41,970 nucleotides of DNA from a candidate division KSB1 bacterium. Lineage in GTDB: Bacteria > Zhuqueibacterota > Zhuqueibacteria > JANLFK01 > Oleimicrobiaceae. The notes below the pieces were generated by a model. That model did no database searches. It was not told the DNA's origin and worked only from the letters and a program-made list of their open reading frames with translations. The stretch is taken from positions 1-41,970 of the forward strand of contig JAPDPR010000032.1 in NCBI GenBank assembly GCA_034506335.1, in the 5' to 3' direction. Shown here piece after piece: positions 1 to 6,992 of this stretch. The stretch's first letter is position 1, and each line of letters begins with the position of its first letter. A program made the translations under genes and the position numbers.

Positions 1-229
1 CCTCTCCTTCCAGCCGGATGCCACCTCGCTCCTGCACGGGCTGGATACGGCGCCGTCCGCGATTGAATAGGTTCACCTGGAATCCCATCAACGCCAGGTG
101 CCCGGCCATCGCCAGCCCCCCGTGACCCGCACCCAGGACGCAAAACCTCAACTCCTTCGGGTCTTTTGCGAGCATGGCCTTCAGGTACGCCCGCCTCTTC
201 GCGTCCAGGTCGGCGCTGTTTCGGTTCAT
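1..229 (-). CDS. NAD/NADP octopine/nopaline dehydrogenase family protein, N-terminal part
   Basis: Only the first 76 residues are present because the gene runs off the left edge of the window. After a charged leader, the translation shows a Rossmann dinucleotide-binding fold with the glycine motif VLGAGHGGLAMAGHLALMG, followed by a beta strand ending VNLFNR and the segment RGGIRLEGE. This pattern is typical of the opine (octopine/nopaline) dehydrogenase family, which reductively condenses an amino acid with a 2-oxo acid, or runs the reverse reaction, using NAD(P)H. Two ATGs are possible (235 and 229). The sequence AGGAGG sits 8 nt before the one at 229 and only 2 nt before the other, so 229 is preferred. 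The catalytic domain is outside the window, so the substrate is unknown. It could also belong to a related family of Rossmann dehydrogenases. Confidence 0.7.
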   Translation of the reverse strand, partial: MNRNSADLDAKRRAYLKAMLAKDPKELRFCVLGAGHGGLAMAGHLALMGFQVNLFNRGRRRIQPVQERGGIRLEGE

Positions 230-320
230 GGTCATGCCCTCCTGTATGCCGGGCCCTCTAGCTCTCAGGCTATCGCCTGGAGCGCAGGGATGAGACCCCG
301 CGAGTTTCGCATCCCCTGCA

Positions 321-345
321 CCGAGCAAAGGTCCTCCCTGCTCGG
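321..345. other. small inverted repeat between two minus-strand genes
   Basis: CCGAGCA (321-327) and TGCTCGG (339-345) can form a 7-bp stem with an 11-nt loop. It lies 22 bases past the stop of the LolA-like gene and upstream of the opine-dehydrogenase-like gene, both on the minus strand. No T-tract follows, so a terminator role is only a guess. Confidence 0.25.
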
Positions 346-366
346 CACCCCCTGACCCGAGGGACT

Positions 367-1161
367 CTACGGCTGCTCCCGCTCCATCATCTGCATCCAC
401 TCCTTCATGCTCGGCCCTTTGACCTTTACCTTTTTGGGATCGAAGAGGTCATCGGCCAAGCCCGTGTTGACCTTGACCGAGGTCACCCTGGTCGTGCTGG
501 AGAGTTTGCCACCCACAAACACATCCGTGCGGTAGGGGATCTCGAAATCTCTGTGGACGGTGTGAAAGTCAGAGCAGAGGATGCTCATCCGCTCTGCAGT
601 TGCCCCGGCTGTGCCTTCAGCCTTGACCAAAAGAAAGGTCTGCTTGTCGATCCACAGCTTGGAGAATGGCGAGCCCTGTTTCGACTTCCCCTCCACCACG
701 TGGCAGGTCCGACCGTTGACCTTCTCTTCGCCTACCACCCTGACCTCCGTGGTCATGCGATCCCACCATTCCCAGTTGCTGCGGTATTTTTCACCCTCCT
801 CCTGGGGTAGCTTCTGGGTGCCCATCATCGGGGAGACGAGCCAGTAGTACGTGCCGTCCCCGATGACCACGGTTTGCATGCTCCTCATGTTGGCGGGCGC
901 CCCGGGCCCAAGGTCTGTCTGCACATCGGCCCTAGTCTTGTCCCCCTTGAGGTAGACGGTCATCTGCGAGCTCATCTTGCCGCGGTCGGTGACGTTTTCC
1001 ATCACCTGCTGCATGGTCATGTCGCGCACCTCCGCCCTGAACTTTGCATGGCGGGCCTGGGCCTCCTTTACCAACCCCGCATAGTCGATGGCTAAAGCTG
1101 TACCAGTCAGCGCTCCGCACACAAGCAGAGCGATGCCCATGACTCCTCGGTGCCTTTTCAT
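367..1161 (-). CDS. LolA-like periplasmic outer-membrane lipoprotein-sorting protein
   Basis: The product has 264 residues. Residues 1-24 form a Sec signal peptide (KRHRG, hydrophobic stretch, ALA cleavage site). The mature part fits the LolA/LolB-like half-barrel superfamily: alternating beta strands such as MTVYLKGDKTRADVQT, TVVIGDGTYYWLVSP and SKLWIDKQTFLLVKAEG, with a late strand TTRVTSVKVNTGLADDLFDP. Proteins of this kind bind lipids or lipoproteins in the periplasm. Those with this layout are often called DUF4412 or outer membrane lipoprotein-sorting proteins, and the true ligand is not known. The ATG at 1161 has GAGGAG 8 nt upstream. A good promoter lies at 1244-1272. The gene appears to stand alone. 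Family assignment is by pattern only. Confidence 0.65.
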   Translation of the reverse strand: MKRHRGVMGIALLVCGALTGTALAIDYAGLVKEAQARHAKFRAEVRDMTMQQVMENVTDRGKMSSQMTVYLKGDKTRADVQTDLGPGAPANMRSMQTVVIGDGTYYWLVSPMMGTQKLPQEEGEKYRSNWEWWDRMTTEVRVVGEEKVNGRTCHVVEGKSKQGSPFSKLWIDKQTFLLVKAEGTAGATAERMSILCSDFHTVHRDFEIPYRTDVFVGGKLSSTTRVTSVKVNTGLADDLFDPKKVKVKGPSMKEWMQMMEREQP

Positions 1162-1243
1162 TGCTTTCTCCTCGTTAGGTGAGAAACCTTAGGCGGGAAA
1201 GGCCACCCCTTCTTTGCTTGGCCCAGCTACAAGTACGTGTGCC

Positions 1244-1272
1244 AATATAGGCCTCCGTGAAGAAAAAATCAA
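1244..1272 (-). promoter_or_regulatory. sigma70-type promoter of the LolA-like gene
   Basis: On the minus strand, TTGATT (1272-1267) and TATATT (1249-1244) are separated by exactly 17 bases. Transcription would start near 1237, leaving a leader of about 75 nt before the ATG at 1161. Confidence 0.6.
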
Positions 1273-1279
1273 GCTGTTT

Positions 1280-1725
1280 CTCCCACGAAGCAACAAAGGG
1301 GGTTCTCAGCGAAAGAGCAGAGCCGGAGGCATGGCAAGGACTGGCGGGGGGATTGCCCCTGGCAAGGCCGCGCCAAACATTGGGCCACCTGGCAGGGTAC
1401 CTTCTTGGAGGATGCCCCGCCGACCGGTCGTCGGCTCATGCCGGCGGCGGCCTACGCTGTTACTGAGACGCACCGGCCCTGGACAGGGAGAAGACGCTCG
1501 CAAGTTTGGGCCGACACACGTCGGAAGGCATCAGTGAAGGCGTGGACACACAGCACAGGGAGCCGGCAGACCCTTGCGTGCAGAATACGTGAGCAAATGG
1601 ACTCCCAACGCGCGAGCGGCGCAGGGAACAATTGGAACGCACTCGGCTTCGAGCCCTCCGTCGTAGCGCATCAGAAATTAAGGTCGGCGCGGTATGGGGA
1701 AGGCGGTGCCGATTAGTCCTACCGA
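1280..1725. other. gene-free stretch
   Basis: About 450 bases between the promoter of the LolA-like gene and the 3' end of the first DUF4252 gene. The short open frames here have no start signals and no recognisable protein pattern. I looked for tRNA-like T-loop sequences, tandem repeats and transposon ends and saw none. It may hold the downstream untranslated region of the sigma-factor operon or a decayed gene. Confidence 0.4.
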
Positions 1726-2283
1726 TCAAGACGTACCGCGGTTGCTAACCACAGCGATGGCTTTCTTGGTGCGCAGGCCCCGATTGCGGACTGCCTCCTG
1801 GACCACTCTCTCCAGCCGGCCCCGCACCTCGGCCAGTACCAGTTCTTCTCCGTCGATGGCCACGACAAGAAGGGCCTGCAGGCGCTCCTTGCGCATCCGG
1901 GCAAAGACAACGGTCGCCTCTCCTTTGTCACAGACTTTGACGATGGGCTCGTACCCCCGCTTGGCCAAACGACGCACCAATGCAGCTGGGGTTCGCCCGG
2001 CGTCTGTCACTTCGCCACGCAGGCGATATACGCCCACTTGCACGGCATGGATGTCGAGCAGGAGACCGGCCGCCTCGTCCTCGCCTGAGGCCAGCCTCGC
2101 CGCTGTCCCGCCGAGCCACAGCAATCCAGGCCCCAGGCCAATCTGAAACTCCGTGACTACCTCCCGGGTGCCGATGGATTGGACCACAAGATCGCGCACC
2201 CGACAAAAGTTGCCGTCCACGCCCGCACAGCCGAAGATGAAAGTGCAGGCGAAGGCAAGCAGAAGACACGTCGCTCTTCTCAT
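1726..2283 (-). CDS. DUF4252 domain lipoprotein (distal gene of ECF module)
   Basis: The product has 185 residues and begins MRRATCLLLAFACTFIFGCAG, a lipoprotein signal with the lipidated Cys in FGC. The remainder resembles DUF4252: a strand with LLLDIHAVQVGVYRL, a variable helix, RGYEPIVKVCDKGEATVVFAR, LLVVAIDGEELVLAEVRGRL. DUF4252 proteins are small envelope proteins of FCB bacteria with no assigned reaction, commonly found next to ECF sigma/anti-sigma pairs. A GTG at 2292 is in frame, but the ATG at 2283 has AGGCGG 8 nt upstream and gives a better signal peptide. It lies 12 bases after its paralogue at 2296-2868, so the pair is a tandem duplication inside one operon. Likely co-transcribed from the ECF promoter at 3966-3992. 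Confidence 0.65.
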   Translation of the reverse strand: MRRATCLLLAFACTFIFGCAGVDGNFCRVRDLVVQSIGTREVVTEFQIGLGPGLLWLGGTAARLASGEDEAAGLLLDIHAVQVGVYRLRGEVTDAGRTPAALVRRLAKRGYEPIVKVCDKGEATVVFARMRKERLQALLVVAIDGEELVLAEVRGRLERVVQEAVRNRGLRTKKAIAVVSNRGTS

Positions 2284-2295
2284 CGCACGCACCGC

Positions 2296-2868
2296 CTACT
2301 TGGCTTTGCGGCCAGACTGGACCTCTTCCAGGACTGGGATGTCGAACTTTTTCCCCAGCTTACCGATGGCCTCCATGTCAATTTCGCCCACGATGTTGAC
2401 GAATGCAGCCTCGCCCCCGGGTTCAACTGCCATCACCAGCAGGCCCAGTATCTTTTCGCCTTGCATCTTCATGTACACATGGGCCGTCTCCCCTCGCCGG
2501 TCCTTGGCACGAACCACTTTTTCCCATTGCTTTCTGGCCAGTTCTTGCTCAATCTTGGCAATCTGTGGCCGTAGGGCCAGAGCGGTGGCACTGTCGGTGC
2601 CAAAGGTGTTCACCCGCACCAAGAGGAGTTTGGACAACATTCTGGCCAATCCCTCCTCTTCATCTCCAGCGGCTTTGGCAACCAGCCGCAGGAGCGGGCC
2701 GCGAATGTACACCTCCACCAGTTCCTCCCCCTCAGTCGGGATAGGGAGCTGGGAAAAATCCACGTAGCCGGGATGCTTCTTGAGCTCTTCATCCTCCTGA
2801 GCCACCAGCGGGGCACCAGCGCTGGCCATGAGTGCCAGCACAGCCCCAAGCACCATTGCACTCCTCAT
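2296..2868 (-). CDS. DUF4252 domain protein, secreted
   Basis: 190 residues with a cleavable Sec signal (MRSAMVLGAVLALMASAGAPLVAQ). The mature protein starts with KKHPGYVDFSQLPIP, then EELVEVYIRGPLLRLVA, VRVNTFGTDS, ETAHVYMKMQGEKILGLLVM and AAFVNIVGEIDMEAIGKLGKKF. This order of strands, including the G-E-I-D motif near the end, is typical of DUF4252. No catalytic residues are known for the family. A TTG at 2874 overlaps the anti-sigma stop, but the ATG at 2868 with an upstream GGAGG is the more likely start. It is tightly packed behind the anti-sigma gene, which suggests that it reports or responds to an envelope stress signal. That role is inference. Confidence 0.7.
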   Translation of the reverse strand: MRSAMVLGAVLALMASAGAPLVAQEDEELKKHPGYVDFSQLPIPTEGEELVEVYIRGPLLRLVAKAAGDEEEGLARMLSKLLLVRVNTFGTDSATALALRPQIAKIEQELARKQWEKVVRAKDRRGETAHVYMKMQGEKILGLLVMAVEPGGEAAFVNIVGEIDMEAIGKLGKKFDIPVLEEVQSGRKAK

Positions 2869-2870
2869 GA

Positions 2871-3422
2871 TCAAATTCCCTCCTGTGTCAAGGCCCCGAA
2901 GGCGGCAGCTACGCCGCGTTTCAGTGGCTTCACCACTTGCCTGGGCAGTACCTCTTCCTCTAACGTGCGTTCGCTTAGGCGCAGCGCATGATGAACATAG
3001 GCGAAGGCCAATTCCACGTCGCGGCGCGCCTGGAGTACCTCTTCTTCGCTGTAGGATGTGCCCTCATAGGGTTGTCGCTGCCACGGCTGCCGCCAGAGCA
3101 GAATCAGCATTGCCACTGCCACAGTCGCCCCCACCATGGCCAGACGCCAGCCGAAACGCGGTCTGACCGCCGCGTGCCACCTGCGCACGACCTGCGGAGT
3201 GCATCGTGCCTGCACCCGCGCAATCACCTCCTCAGGACAGGAGAGCACGGGAAGGGTACGCAACTTGGCGTGGAGCTGGCGGTGCCCATCCAACTCCGCA
3301 CGACAGCGGGGACAGGTGCGCACATGAGCTTCCACCTGGCGGCGCTCCCTTCGCGAAAGTTCACCATCCAGATAGGCATCCAACAAGGCCCCCGGATGTG
3401 CACGATCGTGCTTCTTTCCCAT
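2871..3422 (-). CDS. anti-sigma factor, zf-HC2 (ZAS-like) with one membrane helix
   Basis: The product has 183 residues. The N-terminus carries LLDAYLDGELS followed by the zinc-binding motif HVRTCPRC (H33, C37, C40), the hallmark of zf-HC2 anti-sigma domains that clamp an ECF sigma factor in the cytoplasm. One transmembrane helix follows at about residues 92-110 (MVGATVAVAMLILLW), leaving a C-terminal domain of about 70 residues outside the cytoplasmic membrane. That region would sense the signal and is rich in helix-forming residues. The ATG at 3422 overlaps the sigma-factor stop codon (TGATG), indicating translational coupling and stoichiometric production. AGAGGTGG lies just upstream. Release by regulated proteolysis or redox change of the zinc site is known for the family but not shown here. 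Confidence 0.85.
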   Translation of the reverse strand: MGKKHDRAHPGALLDAYLDGELSRRERRQVEAHVRTCPRCRAELDGHRQLHAKLRTLPVLSCPEEVIARVQARCTPQVVRRWHAAVRPRFGWRLAMVGATVAVAMLILLWRQPWQRQPYEGTSYSEEEVLQARRDVELAFAYVHHALRLSERTLEEEVLPRQVVKPLKRGVAAAFGALTQEGI

Positions 3423-3949
3423 CAATCCACCTCTTCGAGCAGATGCCCAAGCGCAGCGCGCAACAGTTTGCGTCCTCGATGAATGTACACCTTTACCGAG
3501 TTGAGCGGTAGATCCAATGCGGAGCTTATCTCCTCGTAGGTCATGTCCTGAAGCTCGCGCATGATTATGACGCTCCGCAAGCGCACGGGCAGACGTTGAA
3601 TCGCCTGAAGCAGATGACGCCGCAGCTCGCTTTCCTCAGCATTCACCTGAGGGTCGTCCTCGGCCACGAGCGGCAATCCCTTTTCGCACCCGTCGCTCGC
3701 TTCCGGCGTCCGTACCACCTGCTGCGCCTTGTGCCGCCGCAAGGTATCGATGCACAGATTGTGAGTAACCCGCATGAGCCAGGCCTTCACAGTAGGCTTC
3801 CGGATCGCATCCAAATTTTGCCACGCGCGGAGCAAGACCTCCTGCGTCACATCCTCGGCGTCCGGACGGTTTCCGAGGAAGTAGTATGCCTGGCTGTAGA
3901 TGCGATCCTTGTGCGCCAGCACCGCGGTTGTGAAGTGCGCATGTCTCAT
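3422..3949 (-). CDS. ECF-type RNA polymerase sigma factor
   Basis: The product has 175 residues, the usual length for ECF sigma factors. Region 2 spans about residues 12-80, with the core-binding and -10 recognition signature FLGNRPDAEDVTQEVLLRAW and WLMRVTHNLCIDTLRRHK. Region 4 spans about 117-169, with AIQRLPVRLRSVIIMRELQ and a helix-turn-helix, MTYEEISSALDLPLNSVKVY. There is no extra C-terminal domain. It heads an operon with its cognate anti-sigma factor and two DUF4252 genes. A candidate autoregulated ECF promoter, TGTAAC-N16-CGTCT, ends 17 bases before the ATG, so the leader is very short and has only a weak Shine-Dalgarno sequence. The signal sensed is unknown. Confidence 0.92.
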   Translation of the reverse strand: MRHAHFTTAVLAHKDRIYSQAYYFLGNRPDAEDVTQEVLLRAWQNLDAIRKPTVKAWLMRVTHNLCIDTLRRHKAQQVVRTPEASDGCEKGLPLVAEDDPQVNAEESELRRHLLQAIQRLPVRLRSVIIMRELQDMTYEEISSALDLPLNSVKVYIHRGRKLLRAALGHLLEEVD

Positions 3950-3965
3950 CGGGTCTCACTGCTAA

Positions 3966-3992
3966 AGACGCAGGAGCGTGGAAAATGTTACA
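3966..3992 (-). promoter_or_regulatory. candidate ECF sigma-dependent promoter (autoregulatory)
   Basis: On the minus strand, TGTAAC (3992-3987) is followed after exactly 16 bases by CGTCT (3970-3966). ECF promoters are bipartite, with an AAC-containing -35 and a CGT-containing -10 at this spacing, and they commonly precede their own sigma gene. It lies between the metal-exporter-like gene and the sigma gene it would drive. Confidence 0.6.
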
Positions 3993-3998
3993 GGAGGT

Positions 3999-4709
3999 CT
4001 ATAGCCCCAGGAACTTGATGGCGAGTCCGGAAAGCGCGATAATCCCGCCTGCGAGGGCATGAGAATACCGCTCCAGGCCCCCCGTTCTAATCATGAACAA
4101 GCCGCGCGCAAGGAGAGCTACAATCACAAGCATCGTGAGTACCGTCACCGTGCCAAACACAGCAGTGACCCCAAGGACTGCCCCCCAGTGGTGCGTGGCT
4201 GCCGGGTACATCAAAAGGGGGATGAGCGGTTCGCAGGGCCCAAGTACAAAGATGATGAACAGGACCCACGGGGTCACCTGACCCTTGTCCTCGTGCACGT
4301 GACCGTGGCTCCCCGAATGGGTGTGGGGATGAGTGTGAATGCTCCCGTTCTCGTGCACGTGGGGATGGACGTGCGGTTTACCCAGCATCGCTCTGCGCAA
4401 TCCCCACACGCCGTACGCAAGGCCAAATCCGATGAGCAACCAGGAGGCGACCTCACCGCGCACGCCTTCCACGCCCTCGAGTCGGCCCACGGCGATCCCT
4501 GCCACCACCCCGATGGCCCCGATGAGCACCGAACTGAGCACATGTCCGATGCCACAGCCGAGCGTCACAAGAAGCGTCCTGCTCATGCTCCACTGCCGCG
4601 CACGCGCCAACACCACAAAGGGCAAGTAATGGTCGGGTCCTATCACGGTGTGCACAAAGCCAATCGACGCCGCAGACCCTATCAACACCACCCATGTCCC
4701 GTACTCCAT
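3999..4709 (-). CDS. His-rich membrane transporter, NicO/RcnA or TauE/SafE-like
   Basis: The product has 236 residues with about six hydrophobic segments. Segment 1 contains HTVIGPDHYLP (H20, D26, H27), reminiscent of the metal-selectivity motif of nickel/cobalt transporters, and segment 2 contains GCGIGHVLSS. A cytoplasmic or periplasmic loop at residues 113-139 holds 11 histidines in alternating HxH patterns, then the family motif GPCEPLIPLLMYPA. Such proteins export or bind Ni, Co or Zn. Members are also annotated as sulfite exporter TauE/SafE or urease-accessory UreH-like proteins, so the substrate is open. A longer open frame exists upstream, but the ATG at 4709 with AAGGAG 8 nt before it starts directly with the first helix. 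It lies 11 bases behind the AlkZ-like gene. Confidence 0.65.
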   Translation of the reverse strand: MEYGTWVVLIGSAASIGFVHTVIGPDHYLPFVVLARARQWSMSRTLLVTLGCGIGHVLSSVLIGAIGVVAGIAVGRLEGVEGVRGEVASWLLIGFGLAYGVWGLRRAMLGKPHVHPHVHENGSIHTHPHTHSGSHGHVHEDKGQVTPWVLFIIFVLGPCEPLIPLLMYPAATHHWGAVLGVTAVFGTVTVLTMLVIVALLARGLFMIRTGGLERYSHALAGGIIALSGLAIKFLGL

Positions 4710-4720
4710 CGGCCCTCTCC

Positions 4721-5638
4721 TTATGCCTGTAGCCGGTCTGGCTTCCAGCTGGTGGTGCGAAACCACAATCCTGGTTCGCCTTCTACGGCAACTTCTTCCA
4801 CGCTCCTGCGTCTCAGCAACTCTGCCAGGGCCTGTTGGATCTCCTGGTCCCCCCAAGAAAAAAGCTGCGCGATTTTTCGGGGAGAAGATACCAGCACCGT
4901 GGCAAAGTACTTGTCAAGGATAGCCACTCTGGCCTCGTGGGGCGAAATGCTCGCGGCCAGTTCCACCTCCGGCGCGAACCTGCGCACCACAAGGTCCCAT
5001 ACGAAGGTGAAGGGCTCGTCCAGCTCTGCCACTTTTACCACCAGAAGCTGCATCTGCAGCTCCGCCATGGTGCGGTCAAAAGCGTACCTGTCTTCCGGTC
5101 GCGCCAGGCCGGACGCGCATTTGAGCTCGCGGGTAATCTGCGGTGCCCGTTTGCTCAACGCGTCCATGATCCGCCTGGCCGCCGGGCTGAGCACACCGCG
5201 ACGGTACAGCGCAAGGTATTCCTCCTGGTCACCTTGTCTGCCTTGTGCGCGGTAGAACTGGGGGAAAAACTGCAGCGAGATCATGGTGGGGCGAGAGCGC
5301 AGGGCCTTTCCGTAGTAGATTTTCCGCTCCGCCGCTAGCACGTCTTTGGCCTCCCACACCAACCCTATCGACCAGTCGTGCTGGATGTGCTCTGGCAGGC
5401 GGGGGTTTCGTTCGCCGCGCACGGCGTGCCACAAGCAGGGAAGCTCAGAGTGCCTGGCGGCAAAGGCAAAGCAGAAACCCACGCTGTTCACAAAATCGAG
5501 CGCTTCGGGGATGGAGCTGACGCGCAATTCGTTGCGCCGCCGATAGATGAGGTCGCGCCGCGCCTCAACCTCCTCCCAGCTGACGCGCGCCAGGGTCCCA
5601 GGGTGCGCTGGAGGAGACTGAGGTATCTTGCGGCCCAT
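4721..5638 (-). CDS. AlkZ/YcaQ-related DNA glycosylase-like protein
   Basis: The product has 305 residues. It starts with a basic helix (WEEVEARRDLIYRRRNELR), followed by EALDFVNSVGFCFAFAARHSELPCLWHAV, a central helical part, and a C-terminal winged-helix-like region (ARVAILDKYFATVLVSSPRKIAQLFSW, then IQQALAELLRRRSVEEV). This resembles proteins annotated as AlkZ-related, distant relatives of the AlkZ/YcaQ glycosylases that unhook DNA crosslinks. I cannot confirm the catalytic residues. The frame stays open upstream into the peroxiredoxin gene. The ATG at 5638 is chosen because it follows the preceding stop by 20 bases, although no clear Shine-Dalgarno sequence precedes it. Its neighbours include SfsA and endonuclease Q, which fits a DNA-maintenance role. 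An alternative is a winged-helix regulator. Confidence 0.45.
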   Translation of the reverse strand: MGRKIPQSPPAHPGTLARVSWEEVEARRDLIYRRRNELRVSSIPEALDFVNSVGFCFAFAARHSELPCLWHAVRGERNPRLPEHIQHDWSIGLVWEAKDVLAAERKIYYGKALRSRPTMISLQFFPQFYRAQGRQGDQEEYLALYRRGVLSPAARRIMDALSKRAPQITRELKCASGLARPEDRYAFDRTMAELQMQLLVVKVAELDEPFTFVWDLVVRRFAPEVELAASISPHEARVAILDKYFATVLVSSPRKIAQLFSWGDQEIQQALAELLRRRSVEEVAVEGEPGLWFRTTSWKPDRLQA

Positions 5639-5658
5639 ACCCAGTGCACAAGCAACGC

Positions 5659-6207
5659 TCAGAACTGCGATTCGGAGGTGTGCAGAGGCGGCATCGCGCG
5701 CAGAATCCGTAGCACCTCCTCCACGTGTCCCTGGACCGCCACCACGGGAAACACGGCGCGCACATTGCCCTGTTCGTCGATCACGAATGTGGCGCGGTAC
5801 GCCCGACCGTCCTTGTCCAACGCCCCGTATGCCCGGCACACCGTACCAGCGGTATCGCTCAGCAGGCGAAAATTGAGGTTTAGCTCCTGGCAGAACCGTT
5901 GGTGAGACTCCTGGTTATCCACACTGACACCCAACACGACGGCGCCTAACGAGTCGATAGTGGCCAGGCGGTCGCGAAAGGAGGCCGCTTCCAGGCTACA
6001 GCCGGGTGTCCTGTCCTTGGGGTAGAAGTACAGGACCACGCGCCGCCCCCGCAGCGCTTCCAGGTTTACTACAGACCCGTCGTTGGCAGGCAGGGCAAAG
6101 TGCGGTGCTGGTGCGCCCACCCTGGGCATGTGGATCGCCCGCCGCTCCACTTCCGTCTGGCCGCAGGCAAGAATCAGAAAACAGAATCCCAGCCACCACC
6201 TTCTCAC
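5659..6207 (-). CDS. Bcp/PrxQ-type peroxiredoxin, lipoprotein form
   Basis: The product has 182 residues. It begins with a lipoprotein signal peptide whose lipobox is LILAC (C15), so the enzyme is probably anchored in the envelope, which is unusual for a family that is mostly cytoplasmic. The thioredoxin fold contains VVLYFYPKDRTPGCSLEAASFRD with the peroxidatic Cys at 70, and GVSVDNQESHQRFC and ATFVIDEQGNVRAVF further on. The resolving Cys found five residues later in E. coli Bcp is replaced by Ala75. Other cysteines are present and could resolve the sulfenic acid. Two GTG starts are possible; 6207 is preferred because GGAGGT lies about 6 nt upstream. The other, at 6237, overlaps the sfsA stop. 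It would reduce H2O2 and organic hydroperoxides. Confidence 0.85.
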   Translation of the reverse strand: MRRWWLGFCFLILACGQTEVERRAIHMPRVGAPAPHFALPANDGSVVNLEALRGRRVVLYFYPKDRTPGCSLEAASFRDRLATIDSLGAVVLGVSVDNQESHQRFCQELNLNFRLLSDTAGTVCRAYGALDKDGRAYRATFVIDEQGNVRAVFPVVAVQGHVEEVLRILRAMPPLHTSESQF

Positions 6208-6233
6208 GTTGACCTCCAGAGGGTATTGCGTTT

Positions 6234-6983
6234 TCACGTCGCAGCCGAGCCCGGTTCTGTCTGCACTGGCACCCGCATCCGGGCGTGCCCCACCTCACAT
6301 GGGACGCGTCGGTCCAAGCGTATCTCCCTCTTACTCACCCTGGCACGATACGCCAGGCACTCCACCCCATGCGCTACCGCGCGGCGGAGAGTCGCGGCAT
6401 ACCAAGGGTCTATGTGGGCCGCAGGCCGAAACAGGTGCGCGTCCTGGCGTTGCACCACGAAAAAGACCACCGCTCGGTGCCCCTGGTCGTGAGCCCGCAT
6501 GAGCTCCTCCAGGTGTTTCGCGCCGCGGTTTGTCACCGCGTCAGGAAAGTAAGCCACCCCTTCTTCGACCAGGGTGACGTTCTTCACCTCCACGAAGCAG
6601 AGTTCATCACCGCGCGCAAGCAAAAGGTCCAGGCGGGTGTTATCGCCGAAAGGGACCTCTTGCCTGAACAGGGAGTAGCCGGCCAGCTCAGGCACCAGCC
6701 CCTGGAGCACCCCCTCTGCCGCCAGCCTATTCGCGAACCACGTGTTTATGCCCACCCATATCCGCCCGACTCTTACCAGTTCCCAGGTGTAACGGCAGCG
6801 TCTCTTCGGGTTGTGTGCGAGCGACAGAAGCACCACACTCCCGGGTGCGCTACAGCCTCGCATACTGCCGCTGTTGGGGCAGTGCGCGGTGACTACCCTG
6901 CCGTCTTCGAGAAGCACGTCGGCCAAGAACCTTTGGTAGCGGCGGATCAGCCTCCCTTCCACAAGCGGCCTCGGCAGGACCAT
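6234..6983 (-). CDS. sfsA: sugar fermentation stimulation protein / nuclease SfsA
   Basis: 249 residues, close to the family length of about 230-250. Clear SfsA features are the N-terminal OB-like part with EGRLIRRYQRFLADVLLEDG, the signature HCPNSGSMRGCSAPGS, and the nuclease core RLDLLLARGDELCFVEVKNVTLVEEG with PDAVTNRGAKHLEELM. The core D-(x)n-E-V-K pattern is the PD-(D/E)XK metal site. SfsA was first linked to maltose gene expression and is now described as a DNA/RNA nuclease. The start is an ATG 9 bases after the nitroreductase stop. No strong ribosome-binding site is present, which suggests coupling. It sits in a run of DNA-repair-like genes. Confidence 0.93.
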   Translation of the reverse strand: MVLPRPLVEGRLIRRYQRFLADVLLEDGRVVTAHCPNSGSMRGCSAPGSVVLLSLAHNPKRRCRYTWELVRVGRIWVGINTWFANRLAAEGVLQGLVPELAGYSLFRQEVPFGDNTRLDLLLARGDELCFVEVKNVTLVEEGVAYFPDAVTNRGAKHLEELMRAHDQGHRAVVFFVVQRQDAHLFRPAAHIDPWYAATLRRAVAHGVECLAYRARVSKREIRLDRRVPCEVGHARMRVPVQTEPGSAAT

Positions 6984-6992
6984 GGCAGGATG

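Noticed and set aside
367..1161. Plus-strand frames opposite the LolA-like gene (for example 553-810 and 874-1095)
   Set aside because: They are antisense shadows; the minus-strand product has a signal peptide, promoter and family pattern.
1214..1716. Open frames of about 65-107 codons on both strands
   Set aside because: No ribosome-binding sites, arginine/proline-rich composition typical of non-coding high-GC DNA, and no domain pattern.
4710..4856. N-terminal extension of the metal-exporter-like protein
   Set aside because: The extra 49 residues overlap the AlkZ-like gene, are Arg-rich, and a well-spaced ribosome-binding site precedes the internal ATG at 4709.
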